Below, piece by piece: positions 1 through 9,781 of a stretch of DNA of 64,000 nucleotides (its first letter is position 1; each line of letters begins with the position of its first letter). Location of the stretch: assembly GCA_947683625.1 (NCBI GenBank), contig CANTUR010000009.1, forward strand, positions 1,935,501-1,999,500, written 5' to 3'. The translations under genes were made by a program, and so were the position numbers. This DNA is from Mallotus nudiflorus (taxonomy: Eukaryota > Streptophyta > Magnoliopsida > Malpighiales > Euphorbiaceae). The notes beneath the pieces are model-generated. The model did not search any database. It saw only the letters and a list, made by a program, of their open reading frames with translations, and was not told where the DNA came from.

Positions 1-345
1 ATAGCTGATGTAGACTCGCATTGAAAGGAATGGGATCCTCGGCACAGGCAATCCCCGTAATGGCAGCAAATGACACCGGGTCTAGAGTAAGCTCACCGAA
101 GGTGAGGTGGAAGGTGTGGGTCGTGTCAAACCAACTCTCCATCAGGGCATGCAGTGGTTAGTAATCTGTGCGCCCCTGCTCGGATGGAAGTGAGAGTACA
201 AAGTCCTTAAACCCCATCTCCTAAATTTGATCCCTTTGCCCGTCAATCAAGTCACTATAGAAGACTCGAGCTCCATGAAAATTCCCGGCACCTTTGAATG
301 TCTGGGCGTCATGTTGTAAATAATAAAAAAATAGGGAAGTGAAAT
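1..345 (-). pseudogene. Antisense plant mobile domain (PMD) ORF, fragment with stops
   Basis: Read on the minus strand, one frame gives a continuous match to the plant mobile domain (MAIN/MAIL1-type, also called aminotransferase-like PMD). Readable stretches include ARVFYSDLIDGQRDQI, GFKDFVLSLPSEQGRTDY, and the family hallmark THTFHLTFGELTLDPVSF followed by AAITGIACAEDPIPFNA. Two in-frame stops interrupt it, after DQI and after TDY, so this copy is dead. It continues past the left window edge. PMD proteins act in silencing and nuclear regulation and have repeatedly been captured by transposons. Here the ORF is antisense to its host retrotransposon, between the presumed pol and the 3' LTR. The start is not defined; coding similarity begins near 340. 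Confidence 0.7.
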
Positions 346-419
346 TTATGCATGTTGTGGTTTCAAAAAAGGGAACTCGGAATGAATGCACTCTTGGACT
401 GCATGGCTTGCCCTGTTAA

Positions 420-600
420 TGAAGTGATTACCTCACTATAAAGGCGATCGCCTCATCACAGAGGCTATCGCCTCATTGGAGAGGCAATCGGCTCTGTGAA
501 AGGGCGATAAGTTATCGCGTCTTCGTGGAAGCTGATCGTCTCATTGATGAGGCGAGCCTCATCAATGAGGCGATCACCTCTATATGGCGGGATAGGTACA
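420..600. repeat. Iterated palindrome centred on GCGATCGC
   Basis: Several copies of a self-complementary unit close to GAGGCGATCGCCTC occur at intervals of about 25-30 bases, with variants such as GAGGCTATCGCCTC and GATGAGGCGAGCCTCATC. The same motif recurs in the LTR (2165-2260, 2955-3120) and in the related LTR fragment (21250-21310, 21885-21945). Each unit can pair with itself and with its neighbours, so transcripts could form serial hairpins. No function is known to me. Confidence 0.8.
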
Positions 601-1174
601 GTTCTTGATTTTTGGCAATCAAAATATGGATTTCTCATCATATTAGTGAATTAATGCCATAAGTTGGTAGTTATATTTGATTAATCACTGAACCAACATA
701 ATTTTACAGGAAATTATAAAGTACTAACCTCTCCAGAAGCAGACGAGCAAATATGGGACCCCAGGTTTACCAGAAGAGGAATCGAGTCTCCGCGGGTCAA
801 TCCCAAGCTCCTAGAAGCGCTAGCAAGAGGCAGGATGTGATCCCACTTAGGCACAGGGGGTGTTCTCTCATCCTCCATTGACTATAAAAGGGGGAAAGTG
901 CAAGGAATACAAGAAGTGTAAGGAGAAGAAGATAGAGAAAAAGGAGAAGTGATAAAAGGATGAAAAAAGAAGAGTAAGGACAAAAGAGGTTTTTATAGCA
1001 AACAAGTGCATAGGGTTTTTCCCAAAAAAAAAAAGATGATGATGATTGGAAATTAGTTCTGCATACCAAGGAGACGGAATTCAGAGTATGAATCTTCAAG
1101 AAAGGGTTGCGAAAAAAGGGCTAGGAAAACCCACATCGTAAAGACAAAGCTATTCAGGTTTGTCTTTGCGATGT
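601..1174. other. Non-coding spacer of the retrotransposon
   Basis: Lies between the palindrome cluster and the first tandem array. It contains an A-rich stretch at 1021-1034 and purine-rich text at 900-990. The minus-strand frame open across 797-1099 gives low-complexity F/L-rich protein and matches nothing I recognise. Confidence 0.5.
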
Positions 1175-1475
1175 GGGTTTGAATCCTCGAAGCTCAGGGA
1201 AAGAGTTATTCGGGTTTGAATCCCCAAAACTCAAAGACAGAACTGTTCGAATTTAAATCCTCGAAGCTCAGGGCAAGAGTTGTTCATGTTTGAATCCCAA
1301 AAATTAAAGATAGAGATGTTCTAGTTTGAATCCCTGAAGCTCAGGGCAAGATTTGTTCGGGTTTGAATCCTCAAAACTCAAAGACAAAGCTGTTCGGGTT
1401 TGAATCCCCGAAGCTCAAGGCAAGGGTTGTTTGGGTTTGAATCCCCGAAGCTCAAAGGGTAGAGATAACCGTTCG
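1175..1475 (+). repeat. Tandem array, unit about 38 bp, about 8 copies
   Basis: Repeated units contain GGGTTTGAATCCCCGAAGCTC followed by a variable purine-rich spacer and GTTCG. The copies diverge by scattered substitutions. The array sits just upstream of a second, different array and 450 bp before the 3' LTR, where Tat/Ogre elements often carry tandem repeats. Confidence 0.8.
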
Positions 1476-1506
1476 TGTAATATCCCTAAAGTCGAAAGCA
1501 AAGGAC

Positions 1507-1765
1507 AACTGGGCTAGGAAAATCCAGAAGTCTATGTCCCCAGAGGAGTGATAATCAGACCAGGAAAATCTGAAATCACATCCCCAATGAAGATCGGGCT
1601 AGGAAAACCCGAGAATCAAGTTTCAGTGTTGCGAAGACCGGGCCAGGGAAACCTGAGAATTGAATTCCAATGTTGTAAGGATTGGGCTAGGAAAACCCCA
1701 GGTTAACAGTCTTTAAATACTTTATCAAATATTAATGAGTGGCTAATCGGGCCAGGAAAACCCAA
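1507..1765 (+). repeat. Second tandem array, unit about 50 bp, about 6 copies
   Basis: Units share a core close to GGGCTAGGAAAACCCGAGAA followed by about 30 less conserved bases. They are distinct from the preceding 38 bp array, and copy boundaries blur through point changes. Unit length and copy number were judged by eye. Confidence 0.75.
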
Positions 1766-1914
1766 GGATCACGGTCACATTTTAGAATTAAAGAATTTAT
1801 CTCTCAGGTGAGACCCAAGAGTCAGGTATGTTTCTTATTTTATTGTTTATTTATTGTTTTGCATGTGATTTTTTTTAAAAAATGGTCATTGCATGCATTT
1901 GATTTTTTAAAAAA

Positions 1915-1927
1915 TCAGGGGGCAAAC
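1915..1927 (+). other. Polypurine tract
   Basis: TCAGGGGGCAAAC ends directly at the TGTAGACACCC start of the LTR. This is the expected primer position for plus-strand DNA synthesis, and it fixes element orientation as plus strand. Confidence 0.75.
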
Positions 1928-3958
1928 TGTAGACACCCGGTTCAGTTAGCCCGTGTTAGAGGACGAATTAGGGGTGCTCAGTTTGGCCGGCTCGTTGTCA
2001 AGCCCAATGATGAGAATGTGATACTTGGACACGAGAATGAAGCCTGAATCTCTAAGTGGAAAGTGGACTTGAAAACCCAAAGCCTGGAAAACCCCAAACC
2101 AAGCCCAACTATCCAAATTCGGCCTAAGCCTGCTTGGCCCAGCGCTAGGCCCGGGCCAAAGGGGCATCGCCTCAGTGTAATGAGGCGATTGCCTCTTTGG
2201 TAGCTGCTAATGAGGCGATCGCCTCATCACAGAGGCGATCACCTCACCAATGAGGCATCACTCCTGTGGCAGCCCACTTGCAACTGCATTTAATGCAGCT
2301 GCAATCATGACAATCAAGTGGTGCGGGCCCCACTCTCTAGACTTTCTTCTTGCATGAGAAAAAGACTTTTGGGGAAGAAAAAAAGGCTAGGAGAGCTCAT
2401 GATGGGCTAGGAGGCTTAAGGACATGGGAAGCTGAGGGATAAAAAAAAGAAAAAAAGAGAGAAAAGAAGAGAAGGAGGTTAGAAAAAAAAAGAGAGAGCT
2501 CTGGAATAGAAAAAAAAGCTCTGCGGGAAAAAGAGAGGAAAAGAGGAAAGGAAGAGAAAAAAAAACGTCCTGAAGAAGGGGAGGAAGGTTGAAGAGAGGA
2601 GGTCCACTTTCCTATAAGAGAAAAAGGAAGAAACTTGTGTCAATGAGAGATACCACATCCTAGCAAAAATCTCAATCAAAGCAGCTCTGAGGGCCTCTCA
2701 TTTTGGTATAAAACTTGCACTTAAACCTGATATGTTCATCATTTTGTGTATTCTTGCTTATGTGTAATTGACCTATTAGTATATTTTAGGTTTATCTCTA
2801 GTGTGCCATGATTGATATCTCATTTTATTGATGGATCTTTGAATATTTTTGCATGTAGTCATAGTATGATGAGTGTAGAGTGTGTATATGCATGTTTTGA
2901 TTACTTAGAGTAGAAGTCTGCACGCCTTGAGAGTCAAAACCGGCCTAGTGGTCAAGTGACGCCTCTTCACAGAGGCGTCGCCTCATCTTAATGAGACGAT
3001 CGCCCCATTAACAGGCCCTTAAGGAGCCTATCTTTTATGTGCATATTGCCAATTTTTGTCTCAAGATTACAAGAGCCCTGTTGATGAGGCGTCGCCTCAT
3101 CAATGAGGTGATCGCCTCATTGGCAGGGTTAATCTGTTTCCTGCCTCGTTTTGTTGTTTGTTTATTGTGACGTCTGCTTTAACATGTCCTCTTTTGACCC
3201 TAAATATGTCTATATGATTGCATGATGGTGATTACCTTGATTGTTTGATACTTTCTTTAATTTATAATGTGACAACCTCTTTATAGAACCTCTTTGTAAA
3301 TATTGTTACATGTGACTTCATTTTTTGTGAAAGGAAGGACTAACTGTGTGTTATTTGCAGGAATTACTTGATGATTTTTGTCATCAAGTAGTCACTTTTG
3401 CTAGTTACCTCTTGCATATTGCTGCTTTTATGTTATTTTAATAGTTTATTTTTTGTATATGTTTGGTTTATTTAGTTAAATAGCGTTGTAATCCTTAATC
3501 CCTTCCCCTTCTAATTTTGAATGTATGGTTGCAAATTGTTATTTATTTCATTTACTATGTTTTTTGAACGTTGGGACCTAAAGGCATGAAATTGGACTAA
3601 TGTGCAAACTCGGACTTAATTATAAAATCTGACAATTATCTGAAGGCAATTTCATTACGTGTGGTAAATGAGGAAATAATTAAATGGTAATAAAATGCAA
3701 AACACATACGGAGGCCAACCGCAAGGTTGGGTGAGCATTCAAACGCTCATACCCAGTTTCCGAACCCGATCTTTGATGACGGCTTCTAGGAACCTCCGTG
3801 GGATCTAGTTGTTGTACAGTGTGTCCCGGTTTTATACAGGTGGCGACTTTATCTCCGAATAGGCTCAAGACCTATATCGTATTTCCTAGTGGGTCTCGAG
3901 CCCACACAGTGCCGTGGTCGCCAAACACTTGGACGTGCGCTAAACCCCGTCGCCTACA
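1928..3958 (+). mobile_element. 3' LTR of the Tat-like element (2.03 kb)
   Basis: Starts TGTAGACACCC and ends CGTCGCCTACA, giving short inverted ends TGTAG/CTACA. It contains GCGATCGC-type palindromes at 2165-2260 and 2955-3120 and a purine-rich stretch at 2430-2610. A conserved 3' block from about 3690 carries AGGCCAACCGCAAGGTTGGG and CTAGTGGGTCTCGAGCCCA. A related copy lies at 21076-22730 with the same order of blocks. The end at 3958 rather than 3960 is chosen from the inverted terminal bases. Confidence 0.75.
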
Positions 3959-4490
3959 CATATATAAATTAATAAGAATAATTATTTAATATATTTTGCG
4001 TATATTAATAATATTGTTTTTTTGTTTCGATTCTAATTCCTTTATAACCCAAACACTTTGTTAAAATTTTCATTCCATTTTCGATTCCTTTTATTCCAAT
4101 TATGATTCCAATTATAGAATAAGAATCAAATGATTCCTAATAGATTATATAATATGAGACATTAAATTAATTTTATAATTAAATAACAGTAAAATTTTAA
4201 TTTATATATATTGAAATACCTTTAAATAAAAGTAGTTATTAACCACATTAACCAACCTAGCTCCATTAGATATTAGTAGCACCTACATTAATTATTTCTA
4301 TAATATGGTTCAATAGGATATGCAAAATTATTGGACTGAAAATCAGAGCATTATTTTCTAATACTCATATATTTAATGTATTTTTTGTTACATAAATATA
4401 GTCTAATTCAATAGGCAAAAATGAAATTCTAAAATATTATGGATTTGTCGCTTTTGAATTTTTTTTTTAAAAAAAGTCCTTATTGATTCG
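3959..4490. other. AT-rich intergenic stretch, possible MITE end
   Basis: No coding signal. At 4020-4135 repeated ATTCC/GATTCC words resemble the terminal regions of plant MITEs, but no second end was found. The rest is plain AT-rich DNA up to the gene-fragment cluster. Confidence 0.35.
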
Positions 4491-4589
4491 GTTAATATAG
4501 GGACTGAGCATTTTGATTCAACGCATTTAATACCTTAGCTGGGGATAGTGATGGAATTGAATATTTCGATCCAAAGTATTTAATATTCA

Positions 4590-4849
4590 AGGACATACAT
4601 TGCAGTTTTTCTCCAGACTTTTGTTGGCGTTGAAGAAGCTGAAGATAGTGAAGGTGATTGAATATTTTGCCCCTAATTAAGTGATATTCTAGGTGATTCA
4701 TCTTGAGAGGAAGCAGACATAGCAGATGGAGACGGAGAATTCCCTACGTTATGAAGAGGCATCAATGGTGGTGATGATGGCGGAGGAGGAGCTGTAACAG
4801 TAGTGATACCATTGATTTTGGTAGATAAGACACCATGATGATAACTCGA
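4590..4849 (-). pseudogene. Unrecognised gene fragment, Pro/Ser-rich
   Basis: One minus-strand frame reads coherently: a run with TKINGITTVTAPPPPSSPP, then NSPSPSAMSASSQDESPRI, a stop, then PSLSSASSTPTKVWRKTAMY. Biased but protein-like composition, and continuity across one TAA, suggest a former exon of a low-complexity protein region. I do not recognise the family. It lies on the same strand as the three other gene fragments to its right and may be part of the same captured block. Exon borders are not defined. Confidence 0.4.
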
Positions 4850-5166
4850 CTAAAAACTGGGTAGCGTGAGTGAAAATTAGCCAAATTTGTATGAAACAAG
4901 CATAAGCTTAAGAGCATAATGGAGGGGAATAGCCAAGTCCCAAGACCGTATACTTGATTCTTGTCCCATGTGGTCAATACATTTCTTGCCAATCGCAAAA
5001 CATATGATACATCATGATAAAATTCCAGAAAGAAAAAAAAAAGGGACCATTCAATTTATGGATGCTTGTTAATGATAAACACCAGATATGCAAAGTATAC
5101 ACTTCCAAGCACCACCTCTGCAGCATGCATGGAATGGAAAAAAAAAAAATGGTGAAATCCCTTATT

Positions 5167-5378
5167 TTAACTCAGTTGCTTCTCTATAGGATATGCAAGG
5201 GAATAATAAGCTTGATTACCAACAAAACTAAGGCCGTAATGATTTTCATTGAGCTCTGTAGCAGGAGAACTCTGCAACTGAAAAATATCATCAGACGTTT
5301 TGGCATTCATCAAGAAGAAATTCCATATGGTGGAAGTGCACCAGCCACAATTCTCCCTTCTTCATTCAGTATGCATCT
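5167..5378 (-). pseudogene. Unrecognised exon fragment with intact acceptor site
   Basis: A clean 3' splice site (TTTTGTTGCAG) precedes 5378 on the minus strand. After it, one frame begins RCILNEEGRIVAGALPPYGI and stops. A second frame continues with NAKTSDDIFQLQSSPATELN and ENHYGLSFVGNQAYYSLAYP to a TAA at 5167-5169. The two segments read as one former coding exon with a frameshift near 5310. The family was not recognised. A long open frame on the opposite strand (5014-5463) overlaps and appears to be a shadow. Confidence 0.45.
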
Positions 5379-5649
5379 CTGCAACAAAACTAAACACGTT
5401 ACAGCATTTGCCAGACAAGCCAACAACATCTATAAACTTCGATGCATGAAAATTGTAAGTTGATGTGCATCAATTATTACTTTATCCACTAATAAACTAT
5501 GCTGAATCACTTCCAGCAATAACAAAAAGTCAACTGAACATTTGCTACTGTGTATGAAGCGTTAAACAAACTCAAAAATAATTTTGTCAAAACTATAACC
5601 AATACTTTAACCCAATTTATGAAAGGCCAATTATTTTCTGATTTCCTCT

Positions 5650-6595
5650 TCTTCCATGAAATGCTAAATAAGGACTCGTTGGAAAGTCCAAATAGCATGT
5701 ATCTGCTATTACTATATGCTGTACTCACAATATTGCTCCTGGAAAGAGAGATATCATAAAACTAAGATCAAGATCAGACAGAAATTAAAATATAATAAAA
5801 TCAATCCATGAAGTGAAAAAAGGGTAAACACTAATCACTTTACTTTTCTGTTTCATAAATGACACTGCCAACAATATAAAATAACAAAATGCAATGTAAA
5901 ATTTGAATGAATCAATGCTTGAACCTCAGTAGGAGATCAATCCCAGCATCCCAAAGATCTTTATATAAATAGAATAAAATGAAATAGAAGTAACCATTGC
6001 ACCTCATACTGTCAAGTCTTTGTCTGAAAAAGGCACCTGCTCACTAAGAAGAAGAAAATATATTAGCTACTAACAAACCAGATGGTTGCTTTCCCCCTAT
6101 TTGTATTCTTTTTTCTGAGAATTGGACTTTGAAATGTGAACAAGGATGACGTCTGTGAAAATGAAGATGTAAAAATTTAACTAAGTTATTGCATTTAATT
6201 GTACTTTCCAAAGAAGAAGAAAATAAATGCAAAAAAAAAAATGGCATTATCACATACCCCTTGTCATGTTTTCCTGTGTATAATTTAATTTAGTAAGTGG
6301 CAACGATTCTTAGTTTCAATAAAAAAAAAAAAAATCATGCAGTCAGCTCACTGCCATTCACTAGTAATTTCAAACAAAGAGATCTAAAGAAATATACACA
6401 GCACATTCTTAGCAATTTTTTATTTCTCCATGGAACAAACATTAGTAATTGAAAAAAATTAAGCATCAGAATTTGGAATTCAAAAATTAAGAAAAAAGAC
6501 AAATCACTAAAACAAACTTACAAGAACAGCAATCAATTTGGCATCAGGACTCCACACTGCTTGTAAATTCTCTCCCTCTCTTTCCACATTGAATA
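5650..6595 (-). pseudogene. RIC1-like (Rab-GEF complex subunit) gene fragment, three exons
   Basis: Three consecutive internal exons of a plant RIC1-domain protein survive, in order and on one strand. Exon a (about 6595-6522) encodes EGENLQAVWSPDAKLIAVL and ends at a GTAAG donor. Exon b (6152-6010) follows a TTTTCACAG acceptor, carries FKVQFSEKRIQIGGKQPSGL and then, in a shifted frame, SEQVPFSDKDLT. Exon c (from 5738, acceptor TCTTTCCAG) encodes YMLFGLSNESLFSISWK. RIC1 forms a Golgi guanine-exchange complex for Rab6; these exons belong to its N-terminal WD40-like part. Exon b has small deletions that break the frame, and the first exon and the large C-terminal part are absent. It starts about 40 bp after the Rpr2 pseudogene stop. 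Confidence 0.75.
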
Positions 6596-6631
6596 ATGGC
6601 TTATAATTGTGGGTTATTATCATTGGCTAAT

Positions 6632-7465
6632 TCACATGGAAAAGGGGATTGTGAAATTAGTGACGTTTTGAATGCTACCATGTTCATTACTCTCAGCAAT
6701 CTCCTTGAGGCTGGTCCAAGATTTTCTCTTTCTTTTACTCGAAGAATCTTTTGCAAAAATATTATCTTCAGGTTCCTCTGATTTTTTATCTCCTGATCTA
6801 TTTCTCTTTTTTCTCTTTGCATCCAGTAAAGTAGCTCCACTACTTCCTAATGGAGTAGCTGGGCTATTTGTGATAAAAGTATCCTCCGGAATTGCCTCAC
6901 TTTAGCTTCCCATAATTTTGTCCAAGCTTATTGGGTTCTCATTGGAAGGTTCTGACTTGGCACTGGCAGATAGCTTTTGCTTTGCAGGAGATGGGTATAT
7001 TTCTTTCATGTGACCTTTTGCAGTTCCTCTCTTCAGGTTACCGTGTGAACAAAAGTGGCACTTGTAAACCACACTATTCCGCATTGGAGTATTGTTACAT
7101 TTCTTGTGTCTCCTTCACCTTGCCTTTGCACGATTCCCCTCAATTCACACTCTGCAGTTAGAACAAGGCTGAAGAATTGACTCACATCTCTGGCACTGAA
7201 TAAAAGAAGGGTCAGATTGGATTCCCAACACCTCCCCAGCAGCAGCAAATCGGTGTCCAAAAAAGGCACCCATAAAAGGGATTAAAGCTTCTCTGTTGGC
7301 CCATCCTGCTAAGTTTTGCAAATGCTTGAGCTTCAAAAAGGATTTTGGATTACGAACAGCAGTGCCTTTGGTCTGTATTCTGCCTGTTGTTTCTTGTCTT
7401 ACAGATACTGGAGTGTGAGATGTTGGTGTTTGTGGTGGCAACTTGCTGCCTCCTTTCTTGCCCAT
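6632..7465 (-). pseudogene. RNase P Rpr2/Rpp21-domain protein, three in-frame stops
   Basis: A single 278-codon frame from ATG at 7465 to TGA at 6632 matches the plant Rpr2/Rpp21/Snm1-type RNase P subunit family throughout. Visible parts: a basic N terminus, FLKLKHLQNLAGWA (about residues 43-56), zinc-ribbon cysteines CQRC (91-94) and CSNC (101-104), a second half YKCHFC, and a C-terminal tail ending KRKRKSWTSLKEIAESNE. Family members bind zinc and act in RNase P/MRP tRNA and rRNA processing. Stops at codons 107 (TGA), 117 (TGA) and 188 (TAA) break it. Both TGA codons fall where the family usually has Arg, consistent with CGA-to-TGA change at methylated CpG. No frameshift is seen, so loss may be fairly recent. 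Confidence 0.85.
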
Positions 7466-8425
7466 GTTTCTTAAGTTTCTCTCAGGAATTTAGTCAAACA
7501 GTTAGTGGTCAGGGCAAGGGAAAAATAAAAGAAACCAACAAGCAAACAAAGCTCGAAGTTTGAATCGCACAATAAAACGAAGTGTTTCAACTCAGATGAT
7601 AATGCAATAAATACATGATTGATTTTATGGGATGAGTAGATTTTCAACAAGGAAAAAGAAAAAAGGCTGTCCAAACGTTTTCAAGAGGGTCACAAAGTGG
7701 TGATGGCGAGTAGCGACAACAAGAGGTGGATTGCACAGGCAGCAAATGCTATAATTTACCTGCATGAAAATGCACTTCTAATTTACAAACACGGTTAGCA
7801 ACCATAAATTAGCTCAATAATTCATCTACACGCAAAAAAAAAAAAAAAAAAAGAAGATGAAAACTATAACATATAATAAACGGAACATGCTTGCTTCTTT
7901 CAACAAATACATATAAGTTTTTCTTTAAAATTATACTTGGGACAGTTAATCCCGTACAATCAAATACAAATGCCTACTAACTGTTTTTGAAGCCTGTCTA
8001 TGTAGGCTACAGCTAAAAATGACATGAACAGCATTAGAATTCACATGAATGAAAATTTGTTCACACCTCAAGACCTAATTTTCTTTATTTCAGTTACTTT
8101 TTTTTCCTAGAAACCAAACAAACCCATAGGAAAATCAATTAAGCTGTCTATTCATTACAACCGAAATGAAGAAAAATATACAAAATCAGCTACCAAAACA
8201 ACTACATATAACTCCCTAATAATTAAAATGAAACCACAAGCCAAGAACAACAACAACAACAACAGCAACAAAAGAATCAGAAGAACAAGTTACCTAACAA
8301 ATTTGGGCGGAAGATGATATCACCAGCCAGAGTTCTGAAGAAAGAAGATGAGCTGAGAATTCCAAAGAGAGCAAGCGAGCGAGAGAGGAGGTATGGCGGC
8401 AAGAAGCTCCGTGAGAAAACATAAA
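7466..8425 (-). other. 5'UTR exon and intron of the Rpr2/Rpp21 pseudogene
   Basis: Upstream on the minus strand, about 8425-8294 looks like a pyrimidine-rich plant 5'UTR exon ending at a good donor (TTGTTAG then GTAACTTG at 8293). The intron of about 800 bp would end near 7485, where TTCCTGAG follows a CTAAC branch-like word. A retained leader intron argues against a processed retro-copy. It contains an (AAC)n run on the plus strand at 8248-8262. Confidence 0.5.
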
Positions 8426-8429
8426 ACAA

Positions 8430-8639
8430 AAAAATCGTAATTTTTAGGACAAAAGATGTAATTTATTTACTTTATTTAGAAATATATAAAAGTGGTTACT
8501 TTTATTTTATTTTGTTCTTTTTTATTGAATAAAAGTAAATTTTATTATTAACTGGTAGTTATTAATAAAATATATTTTATTTTGTAAAAATTAAAATAAC
8601 TATAGAATGTATTTTAAATTTTAGAGTGGAAATACCTAT
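8430..8639. other. AT-rich intergenic DNA
   Basis: No gene, repeat boundary or terminal inverted repeat was recognised just outside the leader exon. Confidence 0.4.
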
Positions 8640-9749
8640 TAATAAATTTACTATTTAAAATTAAATTAACTAGTTATGAAACAAGAGATGAATTTTAAAT
8701 AATATATATATGTTAATATAATTATTAAATAATTTTAATAAATTTAAAATTACAAATTAAATAAATATAAAAGTGAATTTCTAGAAAGTCATTATACAAT
8801 TTTATTTAATAATTTTTTATTACTATATATATATATATAAACGTTACACGTTTTTATTTATATTAAATAAAAAGAAAAATATATTTTAAATTGAATAAAA
8901 AGTGCATATTTTAATTATAATAAAAATCATAATTTCTAATGAAAAAAGAGAGTAGTATTTTAGATGTAATATAATTAAAATGTTTTATATTTAATAAAAC
9001 ATATGTATTAAAAATAAAATATTTTACATTAATTTTATTTTCTTTGATTTTTTTCTATTATGTTTAAATATAATAGAATTTGTTTTGAGACTATTAAATT
9101 ACTATTTTAGTATATATAATAATGTTTTAGTTAAGAAAAATTTTAAAAATAGAATTTCTAATGAGTTAAAAAAAATGATTGGATGATTTCGAAATAATGA
9201 TTAAGCGACTTGAGAATAAAAAAATAAATATTATATAAAGACTTTTAGAATTTGAGTATACTAAATATTTTATTTTTAATAGTATTTTAGTTAAATAATA
9301 ATACTAAAAAAATATAATAAATATTTTATTTTTAATAAAAATCAAGATTTTTAAGAATTTAAAATATTAAATTGTAGAGTGAATATTCAAATAGATAATT
9401 TTTAAATTTTTAATGGAATTTATTTTGAGACTATTAAATTACTATTGGAGGAGTGTGTATAATAGTGTTTTAGTTAAGAAAATTTTTAAAAATAGAATTT
9501 CTAATGGTTTAAAAAAAATAATTGAGCGATTTTGAAATAATAATTGAGTGATTTGAGATTAAAAAATACATATTATATACCGACTTTTAAAATTTGAGTA
9601 TAATAAATATTTTATTTTTAATAGTGTTTTAGTTAAAAAAAATAATACTAAAAAACTATAATAAATATTTTATTTTTAAGAATTTGACATATTAGATTTT
9701 AAGATGAAATAGACACTAATCAAATTTTTACCTAAATTACTTTAAAACT

Positions 9750-9780
<31 letters not shown>
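8640..9780. repeat. AT-rich dispersed family, block 1, with internal tandem duplication
   Basis: Two direct copies of a unit of roughly 330-350 bp run from about 9067 to 9410 and 9417 to 9725. Both begin GAATTT.TTTTGAGACTATTAAATTACTATT and share AATAGAATTTCTAATG. An older, more diverged copy seems to precede them from 8640. The block ends TTTAAAACTCAACAT followed by a (TA)n run. Text of the same family recurs at 49380-50465. There is no coding content; it resembles a non-autonomous AT-rich element duplicated in place. Confidence 0.65.

Positions 9781-9781
<1 letters not shown>
9753..9781. repeat. (TA)n microsatellite
   Basis: About 14 uninterrupted TA units directly abut the end of the AT-rich family block. 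Confidence 0.9.

Larger units (their letters stand above)
1..3958 (+). mobile_element. 3' part of a Tat/Ogre-type Ty3/gypsy LTR retrotransposon
   Basis: The right end of a large LTR element whose gag-pol and 5' LTR lie left of the window. In order it shows an antisense plant-mobile-domain ORF, a palindrome-rich spacer, two tandem arrays, a purine tract ending GGGGGCAAAC, and an LTR that starts TGTAGACACCC and ends near CGCCTACA. That purine tract joined to a TGTAGACACC start is familiar from plant Ty3/gypsy elements. Extra antisense ORFs and tandem repeats between pol and the 3' LTR are known from the Tat lineage. The lineage call is inference because no reverse transcriptase is visible here. 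The 5 bp target duplication cannot be tested without the left end. Confidence 0.7.

Noticed and set aside
420..600. Cyanobacterial contamination suggested by GCGATCGC (HIP1-like)
   Set aside because: The motif lies inside a plant LTR retrotransposon and in a second LTR copy 20 kb away; no bacterial genes are present.
1175..1475. tRNA genes suggested by GGTTTGAATCCCC words
   Set aside because: No acceptor, D or anticodon arms can be drawn; the word belongs to a 38 bp tandem repeat.
420..1765. CRISPR-like spaced repeats
   Set aside because: Repeat units vary, spacers are also repeated, and the host is a plant genome.
5014..5463. 149-residue plus-strand ORF, the longest in the window
   Set aside because: It lies antisense to an exon-like minus-strand fragment that has an acceptor site; composition is ordinary for random frames and no family is recognised.
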